Below the pieces are notes generated by a model. That model ran no database searches, was not told the DNA's origin, and saw nothing but the letters and a program-made list of their open reading frames with translations. Below, piece after piece: positions 1 to 10,914 of a stretch of DNA of 64,000 bases (positions are counted from its first letter, which is position 1; every line of letters begins with the position of its first letter). This DNA comes from Mauremys mutica (Eukaryota; Chordata; Testudines; Geoemydidae), in contig NC_059079.1 in the NCBI RefSeq assembly GCF_020497125.1, forward strand, positions 46,511,114 to 46,575,113, written 5' to 3'. Both the position numbers and the translations under genes were made by a program.

Positions 1-146
1 GTTCTTGGCTTAAACGCCGTGCAGATGGGACACTTATCTGGACAATGGGTCTCCCCGAGGCAGCGCAGGCAGGAGTCGTGCGGGTCCCCGACAGGCATGT
101 GCCGCTGGCAAGCCGCACAGGGCTTAAACCCCGGTGCCTTGGGCAT
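1..146 (-). CDS. DIRS-like ORF1 N-terminus, partial
   Basis: From an ATG at 146 the minus strand stays open for 48 codons and runs off the window. The peptide starts MPKAPGFKPC and continues with a dense Cys/His pattern (CAAC, HDSCLRC, HCPDKC, CPIC). This resembles the zinc-binding start of ORF1 in DIRS-like elements, the same source from which the LAP2-alpha-type domain is thought to derive. The product would be a structural or nucleic-acid-binding protein of the retrotransposon. No break is visible in the part present, but only the start can be seen, so integrity cannot be judged. Confidence 0.55.
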   Translation of the reverse strand, partial: MPKAPGFKPCAACQRHMPVGDPHDSCLRCLGETHCPDKCPICTAFKPR

Positions 147-373
147 GAGCCCGCACCGGTTGTGGAAGAAGAGGGGCTAAACCCCCCTAATTCCCTAACT
201 ATACTATATCTAACTAAACTTATTCAACTAATCTAACAACTAAACTAACTTAACCAACTGTGAACACGTAGGAAATGGAGAAACGCTAGGGCTGTGGAGG
301 TAAAGGAGCACTCCACTGTTCCAACTGGCCGTCACGGGCGGTAAGAAGGAACTGAGGAGTGGACGGGCCGGCT

Positions 374-385
374 GGGGTATATATT
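374..385 (-). promoter_or_regulatory. TATA-like box of the DIRS-like leader
   Basis: The minus strand reads AATATATACCCC about 230 bases before the ORF1 ATG, inside the GC-rich leader. The position fits an internal promoter for the element. Function is inferred. Confidence 0.4.
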
Positions 386-739
386 CAGCGCCATGGCGGC
401 GCCACTCCAGGGGGCGCCCAGCCGGCCCGCCGGAGTTGCTAGGGTAAAAATGTTCCGAAGAGCCGTGCACGCGCGGCGCGCACACCTAACTGGAATGCAT
501 AGGAGCAATCACTCGAAGAAGAAGATATAAGTTCCAGGAACTCCATTTTACCCCTAAGCCAATATTGAGGACACATTCACAACATGCAGCGTCAAAACAA
601 CAGACAAATATATACTGGAGATTCAGACCCCCAAGTTTCCCACTAAGTCATCTGGAAGCTAACGGTTGGAGGAAGAGTAAAGCATTTTTAGTGTAGGACA
701 GTCTCCACTTCCAGTGCTGCTTCTAACAATATTTAGCCC

Positions 740-1100
740 TTCTAAGCATTGTCGTGGAAAAATTGAACACACCGTTGATTTTGGGTCAGACACAGCCTGA
801 GGCACCTTTATTAAAATGCCGATATGCATAAAGGGAAGGTCAACGTAGCCCCATGCAAAGAAGGGGGGGTAGCTGCCTTGCATAAATCACACAGCTTCAA
901 GCTTATAAAGGTACAAACCGCAACGCGTAATCATACCTTACAAATTTTATCAGCCTTATTTGGTATAATTATCAGCAAGCCAATCAGAGCCCCACTGGGG
1001 CCGTGACTCGGACCCCCCACCATCTAAGGTTTTTCCTGTTATTGTCTCTAGAGGCTCCTGCTTTCGCCACGTCCCCCTTCTTGCGATACCTTCTCTTGCA
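740..1100 (-). mobile_element. probable LTR (R-U5 and part of U3) of a retroviral-like element
   Basis: On the minus strand a GATTGG box, a TATAAG box and an AATAAA signal (complement of 807-812) occur in LTR order, followed by GGTGCCTCAGGC-type sequence typical of R-U5. The U3 may extend to about 1460. No target duplication or second LTR was found, so boundaries and class are uncertain. Confidence 0.4.
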
Positions 1101-2619
1101 TTATCTTATTGAGTACTAAATTACCTAATGCAATTATTTTCCAATAGAGTTGTACAATAAGCACTTTTAACTGTATTTCTACCTACTTGCGGTTTTCATT
1201 GTACAAGACTCTTCTTAAAATGCTGTTATTCTAGGTCAGGTTACCCAATTACCAGTAGGTGTGGGTTCCCTTTTTTTCCTGTTGGCCTTACGATTAAGCC
1301 ACACAGTCTCCTGATTGTGCCACACTAGCTCTTACAAATCCTGCCTATGCCTTCATGTCAAGCTGGCCTGCCATGGCCTACTGTTGCTAGCTTAGCTTGG
1401 GACACAGTTCGGGGCAAGGCATGCAGGGTCCCTGAAAATCCCCATCAGCATGTAATTTTTAAGCTGGGTTTGATAAACTTAAGATATTATTTTTCTTTAG
1501 AGTGGCGATGATTTGTCACATGATACACCACTCTGTGACAAATTCTGTCTGTAAGGAGAGAATTTTTCCTTGATTGCCAAGACAGCACCTGCTGTCCAAG
1601 TGGCATTTACAAATTCAGTGAAAGGGGCAGCTCATTTGCTATATCTGATGTGGTGAGCTGAGTGTGTTTCACAAATTCAAAGGGTCTTAACGGAGGTGCA
1701 TTGCAACCTCTGCAATGGAGCTGAAATAAAACTGTTTTTTTCAGTCCTATTAGAAACTTTGGGTGTGATCTAGGAAGGGATTGCTGAGCACTCGGCTGAC
1801 ACTGATTTCAGTGAAGATACAAATGTACTCACCTCTCTGGATGCTCAAGCCCTGTGGTTGCCCAATGAAACGAGATAACTTTGGTTTGCTTCAGGAATTA
1901 TAATTTTTTGTCATTAAATGTTTATATCCACACAGTTCAGGCTATTGTATTACATTAGATATAAAACAACAGGTCTGACAATGCCTATGTTGAGCTGACA
2001 GTCATGTATCTTTTTCTAGACAGATCAATGAGTGATTTTATGAAGGTAGGAGCTCATTTAGGAATTATGTCTGAGGCTGTATTGCAAAATCTTGTCTATA
2101 CAAGTACATTAAAGGTGGCAAAACATTTAGAATTACCCTAATGAATCTATTCTTATTGCTAAAAGAAAAACTAGGTTGGCAATTCATGCAGCAAGTGTTT
2201 AATGGGGAAAAAAAATGTGCTGATATATACTGTTTAGTTCACCTTTCTCTAGCTAATTCATTATGCATTATCAAAAGCTTCTCACAAGATGCAGTCAGTG
2301 GATTTCTTCAGTAAGCCAGGCAGGAATAGTAATAGATTAGAAATGTTCTGGGCCTGGAGTGCACTTCGGTATAATAATGTGCAGTATAGTAAAAGAAATA
2401 CCTAACCAACAGTACAGAATACAAAGGCCAATATTATATATGCTTAGTGCTTGTCTGTGTCACCTATTGTATGTTTGTGATGGTACAGGTAATATGCCCT
2501 CTACAGAAATTGTTATCTGGAGGTTTTTGGTTTTTTTTTATATAAATTAAGTGTGTGTGGAGGGGGTTGGTTTAATTGTGATGTATTAAAAAGATCACAT
2601 AACAGAGATTAAAATTCTT
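1101..2619. other. noncoding, no recognised feature
   Basis: AT-rich sequence with no coding frame that I can support. The left 350 bases may be LTR U3. Nothing else was recognised. Confidence 0.5.
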
Positions 2620-2684
2620 GGGCCAAGGCCTCAGATGGTGTAAATTGACAGCTCCCTGATTTACACCATCTGAGGGTCTGGCCC
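2620..2684. repeat. short fold-back repeat
   Basis: Two 26-base arms (2620-2645 and 2659-2684) are complementary at 24 positions around a 13-base loop. The arms carry a CTCAGATGGTGTAAAT core. It looks like a remnant of a sauropsid fold-back MITE-type repeat. Confidence 0.6.
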
Positions 2685-3933
2685 TTAATATGCACATAAA
2701 ATGAAAATGCAAAAAAAACCCAACCAAACAAAAACAAACCCAAACCCACTTGATCTCTAGACAGAACTATCATGAAGTTCATGGAGATAAGTGGTACATG
2801 TTCTCAGCAATGGATATACTACTCATATATTAAATAATTAAACTTGAAGGAAGGAAAAGAGAGGAGGAAGTTCTAGCTAGCTGATTCTATAGATCCCACA
2901 GCACACATTTGCAATACAGACAAATATGAAAAAGTGAACCTTGGTGCCAGCAGTGCATGAAGTTTATTGAATAACCAGTCAGTCTCTTTATGTCTAACTC
3001 CCTGCTCAGTCAGGAAAGAGCCCAGCTACTTTTAAAGTATGATGTCCACATATTTAATTAACATATGACAATTATGATCTTTCCTTTGCAACAGAGAAAA
3101 GGAAAAGATGTTGAGGTGTCTTCAAATTTCCTAGATGTATTTATCTCCTCCATCAAGTGCTGTGATTCTCCCTGAGGAATTCAGTGTTGCTGGGGAAAGA
3201 AAAGTGTGTGAGTGATCTCAGTTGTTTCTTTCCATTAAAAAAATAGATATCCTATGCAGGAATTTTTGATGGCCAAAAACTTAATATATTTTGCAGATCA
3301 TGGTGGGACATATGCGCATAATATTTATTATTTGTTTATGGTAGCTGCTGTGATAGTTTACAAACTTTCTAGACCGTCCCTGCCCCAAGGAACTTGTAGG
3401 AATACCCAAGGAACTCATAGGATCTAAAATTTGTGCCAGAGAGTCTATTTTCTCAATTTCATCTAGAATAACTATAACTCTGATAAAGCAAGATCTCTAA
3501 CAGTTATAATTAGCCCCATTTGTAAACAAACAGAGCAAAGGCCTGTCACGTCTCAACTGCAAAGTGGTTGAGCCTCCTTAAGTGCTCTCGGTTTCAGTGT
3601 TGTTCTAGGGTACGTTCCTGTGAGATGCTGCACTCTCCACCTTTCCTACAGAAGCCACTGGGATCAGCACTTCGCAGGGTTGGAAATCATGGCTGGTCAG
3701 CCATGGAGGCTCCACCTTTTGTGATTTTGCTGTCACTATGGGTGCCAATGGAGATACCACACCTGGCCTTTCCTGGAAACTCATTTCAAAATTATCTTGT
3801 GCAGTTCCTGGGAAGGACCTGTCAAAGTGGTGATTTAAAACATCTCTACTGTATTCACAGTAGCTACAATTTCTCTGATTTACAATCCTCTGTACTGTGC
3901 AGTGACAGACCACATAGCGCTATGTTTTATTTG
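2685..3933. other. noncoding, no recognised feature
   Basis: Mixed-composition noncoding DNA. The 147- and 102-codon frames at 3568-4011 and 3605-3913 overlap antiparallel and show no known domain. The tract at 3355-3410 may be a trace of a CORE-SINE. Confidence 0.45.
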
Positions 3934-4339
3934 CCTGCACCCAGGGCCGGCTTTAGGAAGTGCGGGGCCCAATTCGAACATTTTCGGCGGGGCCCCGGCA
4001 GGGATGACTGAAAAAAAAAAAAGTGAAAAAAAGCCTTTCATTTCTTAGCAGCCGGTTCCCTATAAAAAGTTCTGCCACAGTATATATTTTTTGTACCAAT
4101 AGGGTTACCATACGTGTGTATTTTCCTCCCAGATGGCAATTTAAGAACCAAAAAGCCCAACATGTCCGGGAAAATACAGATGTATGTTAATCCTACCTAA
4201 AGTTCTTTTTTAAAAAGATGGGCCTGAACTAGAAGTGAGCTCCGCCACTCCCTGAGGGTGTGCTACGGTGCACATGTGTGGGTCCCAGCTGCTCCCTGCC
4301 CACCTCATTGAAGCAGGTGTGCAGGGTTACTTCCCTGGG

Positions 4340-4790
4340 AACTGCAGGGCACCAGTGGACATGGGGCTGGCTGGAGGTAGGGGGGAGGGGGCTGGAGGTA
4401 GGGTCTGGCTGCAGGCTGGGCAAGGGGTGTGTGGCAGGCTGGAGACAAGGGGTGTGGGGTGGGCTGGCTGGCTTCAGGCAGGGCCACGGTGGGGGTGCGG
4501 CATGGGTTGGCAGGGCTGGAGACAAAGGAGTGCGGGACTGGCTGGCTTCAGGCAGGGGGGTGAGGCAGGGATTGGCTGGAGACAGGGCAGGGGGTGCGGC
4601 AGGGCTGGCTGGAGACAGGGGCTGGTGCAGGGCTGGAGGCAAGGCAGGGGGTGCGGGGCTAGCTGGAGACGGGCTGGCTGCAGGCAGCGGGTGCAGGACT
4701 GGCTGCAGACAGGAACTGGTGCAGGCAGGGCAGGGGGTGCAGCAGGGGTTGGCTGCGGGCAGCTGGTGCAGGTACAGGGGGTACAGCCCA
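4340..4790 (+). repeat. G-rich minisatellite inside the hAT element
   Basis: Imperfect tandem units built on GGCTGGCTGGAGACAGGG and GGCTTCAGGCAGGG. Many G-runs on the plus strand give G-quadruplex potential. Unit length drifts, so copy number is not stated. Confidence 0.7.
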
Positions 4791-4854
4791 TCCTGTATGG
4801 TGCCCCCTCCTCCTCCCTCTCTCCCTCCCCCACCAGGGTAGCAGCAGCAGCCCG

Positions 4855-5465
4855 GGGCTCAGGGGCTATTTAAAGGGCCCGGGGCTCCCCAGCTTCCACT
4901 GCCCCAGTCCTGTAAATAGCTGCGGGAGCCCTGGGGAAGTGGCGGGGCTCCGGGGGCTATTTAAAGGACCAAGGCAGCAGAGGCAGCTGGAGCCCCCCTC
5001 ACTACCCCAGGGCTCTGGGGGCTATTTAAAGAGCCCAGGGCTCCCCTGCTTCTACTGCCCCAGCCCTTTAAATAGCTGAGGGAGCCCTGGGGAAGCGGTG
5101 TGGCTTTGGCAGCTATTTAAAGGACTGGGGCAGCAGAGGCAGCTGGAGCCCCGGCCCTTTAAATAGCCCCCGGATCCCCCCGCTACCCCAGGGATCTGGG
5201 AGTATTTAAAGGGCCCGGGGCTCCCCTGCTTCTCCCACCCCAGCCCTTTTAAATAGCCACGGGGACCCTGGGGAAGCAGTGGGGCTCCGGTGGCTATTTA
5301 AAGGGCCAGGGTGGTAGAAGTGACGGGAGCCTCGGACTTTTTAAATAGCCTCCAGAGCCCCACAGCCCTACCCTAGGGCTCCAGCAGTGGTGCTCTGGTG
5401 GCAATTTAAAGGGCCTGTGGTTCCAGCCCCTGCTGGGAGCCCCAGGCCTTTTAAATTGCCCCCTG
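4855..5465. repeat. alternating-orientation TTTAAA module array
   Basis: Thirteen modules lie in this tract. Seven read GGCTATTTAAAGGGCC or close variants (near 4861, 4957, 5018, 5108, 5201, 5292, 5400) and six are the inverse, CCTTTAAATAGCC-like (near 4909, 5063, 5155, 5244, 5337, 5447). They alternate almost regularly, separated by GGGGCTCC/GGAGCCCC-rich spacers, so each neighbouring pair is a palindrome. Confidence 0.75.
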
Positions 5466-5801
5466 GGGAAGCTGGGCCACCCTGGTACAGCGCACTGGCT
5501 TTTGCCGGTACACCGTACTGCGGCTTGGGCGTGGGGCCCTCTTAGGGGCAGGGCCCGATTCAGGGGAATTGTTTGAATTGGCCTAAACTGGCCCTGCCTG
5601 CACCAAATTGGAGAGGGAACAAACACTACATTGTTTCATTATTCCTTGTTTCACGTGGTGGATTATTAGAAAGTCTAATAGTTTAATTATTTTTTTAAAA
5701 TGAGGGACTGGAGTTGGTACTCAGACTGGTAGACATATATACACGAAGCTTTAGTGTCTGCAGATCTTAACATGCAACATTTTCCTCCTCTTCCATCTGA
5801 T

Positions 5802-6176
5802 GGAAACTGCTGATAGACAATTCATAATTACAGAACATACTGTACTAGAGAGAGAAGTCTTTCTGGGTTCAAGTGAAGCCCTTGTACATTTCTCCTGCAG
5901 TTTCAGGATATGAGTTTTTCTTCTTCACTTCCCATTCTGAACTGTAGTTCAATGATTCTGTGTTTTATTAAAGTAGTGGTAGCTGCAATTTACCATATAG
6001 CTGGCTGCATTTCAGCAGTGTGTTAAGCAATTACTTACTCTCTCTCTCTCTGAACCTGGGGTCTGTGACTGCCACTATTCATTTAAGATAGTTCAAGGGC
6101 TTCACTTGAACCCAGAAAGACTTCTCTCTCTAGTACAGTATGTTCTGTAATTATGAATTGTCTATCAGCAGTTTCC
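5802..6176. repeat. perfect 83-bp inverted repeat with 209-bp spacer
   Basis: Bases 5802-5884 are the exact reverse complement of 6094-6176, with no mismatch by reading. Complementarity stops abruptly on both sides. The arms carry no terminal motif of a transposon. The spacer contains a short CT run near 6041-6052. Confidence 0.9.
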
Positions 6177-6874
6177 TTTTGAAACCACATAGCTTGAACA
6201 AAAGCAGCTCCTACTCAAGAAACAGGCATATGGCTCCACCCAAAACAAAGGCACATGCAGACAGAAGGGTTTCACTGGAAAATGTTTTCTGAAGGTCTGT
6301 GTGTCTGTGAGTCAGAAATACCAGAGAAGCTGAGAGAGAAGGAAGCAAGGAAACACCAGACAGCCACAGAAACACTAGTAACATGGCCCTGAGAAAAAAA
6401 GCTAAGAGAGCACTTTGGGGCAGAATAGTTGCTTAAAAAGAGGCTCAGAACTGTGAGCAAATAAACTCTCGTTTGATTCCCCCCTTTGTACATTCTTGCA
6501 AATAAATAGGATTTCCTCAAATCAACAATTTCTCCTCCTAATGGAAACAACCCACAGGACCTTGAACTTTGGCTAATCTCTCAAATAAAAAATGGGTAAC
6601 GCTATATATTCTATAAAGATATGCCACAATTTCCTTCCCGGTCACCTTTTCCTTACTGGAGAGGGAGTAAATTGCACCAGGTCTGTGCCTGCCAAGGTAT
6701 AAGCTTGCCTGCACATTAGGAGGTGGAAGCAAGGCTCTGCTCAGTCTGAGTCTTATTCCAGCCCCTCTTGTCACCCATTTGCATGAATGGCTCTCTTCCC
6801 AAACTGCTACCTGCAATGTGATGACCTAGCACAGGGCTCCCTTCTTAAACCTTTGCTGTGCTTATTAGTCCACC
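6177..6874. other. noncoding, no recognised feature
   Basis: No coding frame with a recognisable domain and no repeat family that I can name. Two 92-codon minus-strand frames at 6272-6550 and 6538-6816 are unsupported. Confidence 0.45.
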
Positions 6875-6950
6875 ATTTAACCCATATTTGTAAGATGCTT
6901 TGGGATCCTGTAAGGTGAAAGGAGCGGTGTGAATATAAAGTATCTCTCAG
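6875..6950 (+). mobile_element. CORE-SINE/MIR-like 3' fragment
   Basis: Contains GATGCTTTGGGATCCT followed by a GGTGAAAGGAGC and TATAAAG-like end, the usual 3' part of amniote CORE-SINE copies. The 5' part is missing or too diverged. Confidence 0.45.
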
Positions 6951-7984
6951 ATGGACAGAGATTCCATTTTTAAATTGTAAAAAGGTACAGAAAAATAATT
7001 TTGCCTACAAAGAACGTAAGATCCCACCCATACTGCAGTGCACAACTGTGGGGAAGTGTTCGAACTACAGATTCCAGTACAAACAAAAAGCATACACAAG
7101 AGAGCCCCACCACATTCTGCCTACACACATCGAATAGGGGAGTGTGCACCGCTGATGCACACAGCCGGCATATGGGACAATGTAGGCCCTAGGGCCTGGC
7201 CACCAGAATCCAATCTGCATAGCATCAGCCATCCAGGCTTACACAGAACAGGCCACAAAGAACATATGAACTAATTCAGCTGTTTAGGCTACTTTGGTGA
7301 TGCTGGTGAGCATAATATAATCTAGTTGTGGTCTGTCACAATGAAGAAAGAAATAGGACAAAAATGCATACAAGGAATTCTAGAAAAATGCAAGAAAAAC
7401 TATGCAGAAGTGTTGAGGAAACTCCTCTGCATAGTGGGTGGAACTCCTAGGGGTATCCCAATCCCTGGATCAGTAGTGAAAACTTGAGTGTAAGGAATCC
7501 AGTTGCTGATCTAAAAAGTACTGTACTGTACTTTTATTTGAGTCAGGCTGGTTTTAGACTTCCTATTACATTAAAATAATGATATTTTAAACACCTCTTG
7601 TTTTGTTATCAAAACCATTTTTGTTGATATTATTTTAACAAATGTGACTGCATAAAGCAGAGGCTAAACTGGATTCAGGTCAGGCTTTCACAAACTGCAG
7701 GAGAGCAGGTTGCTTTGTGATATCACCAATTTCTCTGTAGACAGCACTAATTATATCATATTCCACAATGCTAGATATAGACAAACAGAGATATAGAAAA
7801 TTACTGTCAACAGTGTGATCTGACTGTATTCCCTGGAGGTAGTATGAGGTGCAGATAGTGCCCTTTTCTGAATCAGATTTCTGCTCATTTCCATTTTTTT
7901 GTGACATGATAGGACGTATGTACACAATTATTTATATTATAGTAATATCTAGAATCCCCAGCAGTAATGAAGGCCCATTGGTGA
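6951..7984. other. noncoding, no recognised feature
   Basis: AT-rich DNA without a supported gene or named repeat. Confidence 0.45.
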
Positions 7985-8008
7985 TTCTCTCTCTCTCTCT
8001 CTCTCTCT
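7985..8008. repeat. (CT)n microsatellite
   Basis: About eleven uninterrupted CT units, followed by short GA motifs. Confidence 0.85.
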
Positions 8009-8029
8009 GAGTGTGAGAGAGACAACCTC

Positions 8030-8190
8030 TGCTCTAACAAGCTTATAGTCTAACAGACAAAAAGCATGGGAGGGGAAACTGAGGCACACAGATTAAATAA
8101 CTTGCCTTAGGTCACACAGTAGGTCACTACCAGAGCCCTGCTTTCACTCAGTCCAGCAAGACAACATTCCTACCAGACTCCATTGCCTCT
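8030..8190 (-). mobile_element. CORE-SINE/MIR-like copy
   Basis: In antisense it shows GGGGAAACTGAGGCAC, then AACTTGCCTTAGGTCACACAG and a CCAGAGCC block. This is the reverse of the CORE segment (TGTGACCT..AAGTTA..CCTCAGTTTCCCC) of MIR-like SINEs. It is diverged, so old. Confidence 0.6.
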
Positions 8191-8265
8191 AATGAATATT
8201 AATCTTCTGCTCTAAACAGTAACACTTCAGCCAAACACTCAGTCAGGAATTCTTTTAAAAAAATA

Positions 8266-8536
8266 TTGGGTGTATATCTACACAGCTCACGGCATTGAGC
8301 CTCCCAGCCTGGTTCAAATAGCCTTGGACTAGCAGGGCTCACACCTGCACTCTAACCTCAGCAGTATAGATGCCTTTGAAGTTGCGGCTCATCTGGAGCT
8401 TGGGCTTTGAACCCCACTTCTCTCCCTAGTCTTCAGAGTCCTAGCTGCAACTTCACAGCACACTCTACCCAGCTATTTTTAGATTGCTAGCCCAAGTCTG
8501 TTGACCCAGACTGGGAGGCTCACTGTCGACATACCA
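8266..8536. mobile_element. fold-back MITE, about 270 bp
   Basis: The left end GGGTGTATATCTACAC.. with TTGAGCCTCCCAGCCTGG is inverted at the right end (CCAGACTGGGAGGCTCAC..CGACATACC). Ends of the GGTATGTCTACAC type recall the PIF/Harbinger-derived MITEs of turtles. A target duplication is not clear. Confidence 0.6.
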
Positions 8537-9277
8537 TGCGGCTTTGGTGTCATACCCAGTCTGAATATGATATGGTTGTCTGCTGGGTGAAAAAAAAATG
8601 GATGACCTTTCCTCATGTGACAGATTCAGAAAATGCAGATACTTACTAAAATGCTGGTTATGGCTGGCAGATCAAGAGAGCACTCTCAGGAAAAGGAGAT
8701 TTAAGGATATTTTGTAAACTACTTAAAAATCACACTAAGCATTTGATGTATAATTTGTTAAGAATAAGTTGTGCCAAAATATTTTTGTACTCCTTAGTTA
8801 AGACCTTTAAATGGAATTTTTTGGAGCACAGCTTAAATAATGTTCATTTGCAGAAATCTCTGAGGAAGCATTTCTTTGAATAGCAGAGTATAAGCATTAG
8901 TCGCACTGGAGAATAGGTGTAATATTCTTAATGAATGGGCACACTGTGACACTAACCACCCCATACTCATGTCCTACACACTATTGCAACAATCTTTGTA
9001 CAAAATATGCCTCATGAGGTATCATTTGAAAGCTAATAACTCACCAATCATTAATATTTTGTGTGATATATACACACACAATGGGTATTAAGAGTTATGA
9101 ATATGTGCTGGATTTATAAGTAAAGTGTCTGTAGACCACGTGTCGGGAGAGATGCTAAACAGGTCTATCCTAAATGAAGGAATATCTGTTTACTTCAATT
9201 TACACATAAGCAGTAAACAGATGCATCAAGCTAACAAGGGGTGTAGGTAAATATCATACTCACAAGTCAGGGAGAAG

Positions 9278-9533
9278 CAGGGACGGCTCTAGACATTTCG
9301 CCACCCCAAGCACGGCGTCATGCCGCGGGGGGCGCTCTGCCGGTTGCTGGTCCCGCGGCTCCAGTGGACCTCCCACAGGCGTGCTTCGGTGGAGCCGCAG
9401 GACCAGCGGACCTTCTGCAGGCAAGCTGTCAAAGGCACCCTGCCTGCCGCCCTCCCGGCAACTGGCAGAGCGCCCCCCACGGCATGCCGCCCCAAGCACG
9501 CGCTTGGCGTGCTGGGGCCTGGAGCCGCCGCTG
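9278..9533. mobile_element. hAT MITE, 256 bp, with perfect target duplication
   Basis: Terminal inverted repeats CAGGGACGGCTCTAG and, reversed, CAGCGGCGGCTCCAGG. The 8-base duplication GGGAGAAG lies at 9270-9277 and 9534-9541 without mismatch. The interior is GC-rich with no transposase. It sits inside LTR family A. Confidence 0.85.
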
Positions 9534-10451
9534 GGGAGAAGACAGTCTGGTGTCTACACTGAGCAGGAGAGAGAAGAATGGTTGAGGTTTTACTTTTTCA
9601 AAGTATCAGTTTCAAATGTTTAACTGTCTATAAAGACAAGGGGGCTCAACCTCAAGTGATAAGCCACTGAATCAATTGATTGCATACCCTCTTACTGTAT
9701 TATAAGAATATATAGAGTGAAGTCTTTTCTGAAAGTTAATGACATATGGATGATTAATACCATTGTGAAATGCATGTATTAACACTATAGATGGAATTAT
9801 GACTATTCATTGATACTATGTTTTAAAATGCATGGCTGAATAAAGGAAGGAATAGTTTCCACCCAGACCTAGTTCCCAGGCAGCTATTTACCTGTCTCCT
9901 ATGTAAATTAAGCACAGTAGAATCAAAACAATGGAAGCCCCATTTACATACAAGGGGATGGGAAGCCCACAGGGAGAGAACTACAACATGAGGTCAGCTT
10001 CTCAGTGGACACAGCAGGCTGAGCTCACAGGAGGGCTTGCAGCCTCTTAAAGCAAGATCATTGAACTTTGGGAGATAAGCAAGGACAGAAACCATCTTTG
10101 AAATCCATCACTACATAGACACAAGAGACCGGAGCTCTTGCAAGCCGAGAAAGGTGGGTCCTTCAACCACTGGGGGTTGAAGTCTCTGGAACAGAATATA
10201 AGGGAGAAACCTGCTTAGGCAAAGATCTCTCAGTTAAGACAATGAGGGTAGCCAGACCCTTGTGTTTTCGTGGAAGATCCTGACTGAGAGAAAGTTAGTC
10301 ATGGATGGGAAGAAGAATGACTGGTTAGAGAAACCATCTTGGAACAAAGCCTGTATCTTGTTAGTTGAAGTTTCAGAACTTTAGAGGTATATTTTGTTGC
10401 GTTTTACTTGGAACTCTCCATTCCTTATATTTGAATTTATTTAATCCTATG

Positions 10452-10554
10452 CATATTTTGTTAATAAATTTCATTTTTACCATAAACCAACTCAGTGCAC
10501 TGTTTAAATGGAAGGGTGCATTTACCTCAGTTAAGTTAATAAAATGTGATGCGT
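10452..10554 (+). repeat. source copy of a 103-bp direct duplication
   Basis: Identical by reading to 15534-15636. It belongs to LTR family A here, since the sequence around it continues the family. Confidence 0.85.
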
Positions 10555-10587
10555 TTATGTCTTTAGAGGAACACACAAACCATATTC

Positions 10588-10592
10588 CAGGA
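10588..10592. other. target site duplication of the Gypsy element, left
   Basis: CAGGA, repeated at 15203-15207 directly after the other LTR. Five bases is the usual duplication for this superfamily. Confidence 0.85.
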
Positions 10593-10783
10593 TGTTATAA
10601 CCTTGGGGCAGCCGGTGTAGGAAGCAATCACTTGAGGCCAGAGAGCAGGCAGCTAACCAAAACCTCCATTTTATTTACATATATACAGAGAGCACCTCAG
10701 CCGGTTGAAACCGGTTGAGCTAACCCATAATAATCTAACTCAGTTGCCATAGCAACAAAACCATGACAACCAAATACACAACA
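10593..10783 (-). repeat. Gypsy 3' LTR
   Basis: Begins and ends TGTT..AACA. In element orientation it carries a TATATATG motif and then AATAAA (complement of the TTTATT in CATTTTATTTAC), so promoter-like and polyadenylation signals lie close together. 190 of 191 bases match the 5' LTR. Confidence 0.92.
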
Positions 10784-10785
10784 TA

Positions 10786-10798
10786 TTCCTCCCCCCCT
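10786..10798 (-). promoter_or_regulatory. polypurine tract
   Basis: Read on the minus strand, AGGGGGGAGGAA lies two bases before the 3' LTR. This is the expected primer for plus-strand cDNA synthesis. Confidence 0.8.
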
Positions 10799-10914
10799 AA
10801 TAAGAACATCCCCTAAATAAAACACACACTAGACTAGAGAAGGAGGGTAGACTGCCTCCATTCCCGGCTAAACCCTGGGGATTATTTTGCCCCATAACCA
10901 TGGGTTCGCCCTAG

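Larger units (their letters stand above)
1..540 (-). mobile_element. 5' end of a DIRS-like retrotransposon
   Basis: Read on the minus strand, this begins with an untranslated GC-rich leader carrying a TATATA box, followed by a pyrimidine-rich stretch, and then by an open frame with a cysteine/histidine-rich start. This order matches the left end of turtle DIRS-like (tyrosine recombinase) retrotransposons as I remember them. The element leaves the window at its left edge. The right boundary near 540 is approximate because no target duplication is expected for this class. Confidence 0.6.
3942..5596. mobile_element. non-autonomous hAT transposon, 1655 bp
   Basis: The element starts CAGGGCCGGCTTTAGG and its right end, read in reverse, starts CAGGGCCAGTTTAGG. 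The 8-base target duplication CCTGCACC is perfect at 3934-3941 and 5597-5604, as expected of hAT. No transposase is encoded. The interior holds a small fold-back at about 4101-4195 (AGGGTTACCATACGTG against a GTATGTTAATCCTA arm), a G-rich minisatellite and an array of TTTAAA modules. Long overlapping frames in the GC-rich part are compositional artefacts. Confidence 0.85.
8945..10592 (+). mobile_element. LTR-like repeat, family A, left part
   Basis: Starts TGTGACACTAACC and is clearly related to 38115-39145. Shared blocks include GAGGTATCATTTGAAA/GAAGTATCATTTGAAA, CAGGTCTATC, AATAAA-type signals before AACTCAGTGCACTG/AATTCAGTGTTGTG, and (in the part beyond the Gypsy insertion) GTGACAACCCTTCACT. 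TG start, polyadenylation-like signals and length suggest an LTR. It is broken by a hAT element at 9278-9533 and by the Gypsy at 10593. The right remainder is 15208-15491. Confidence 0.55.

Noticed and set aside
4340..4790. CRISPR-like array
   Set aside because: The units are imperfect tandem repeats without spacers, and the genome is a vertebrate.
4229..4873. Several long overlapping frames on both strands (up to 201 codons)
   Set aside because: They lie in the G-rich minisatellite of the hAT element and show only low-complexity composition.
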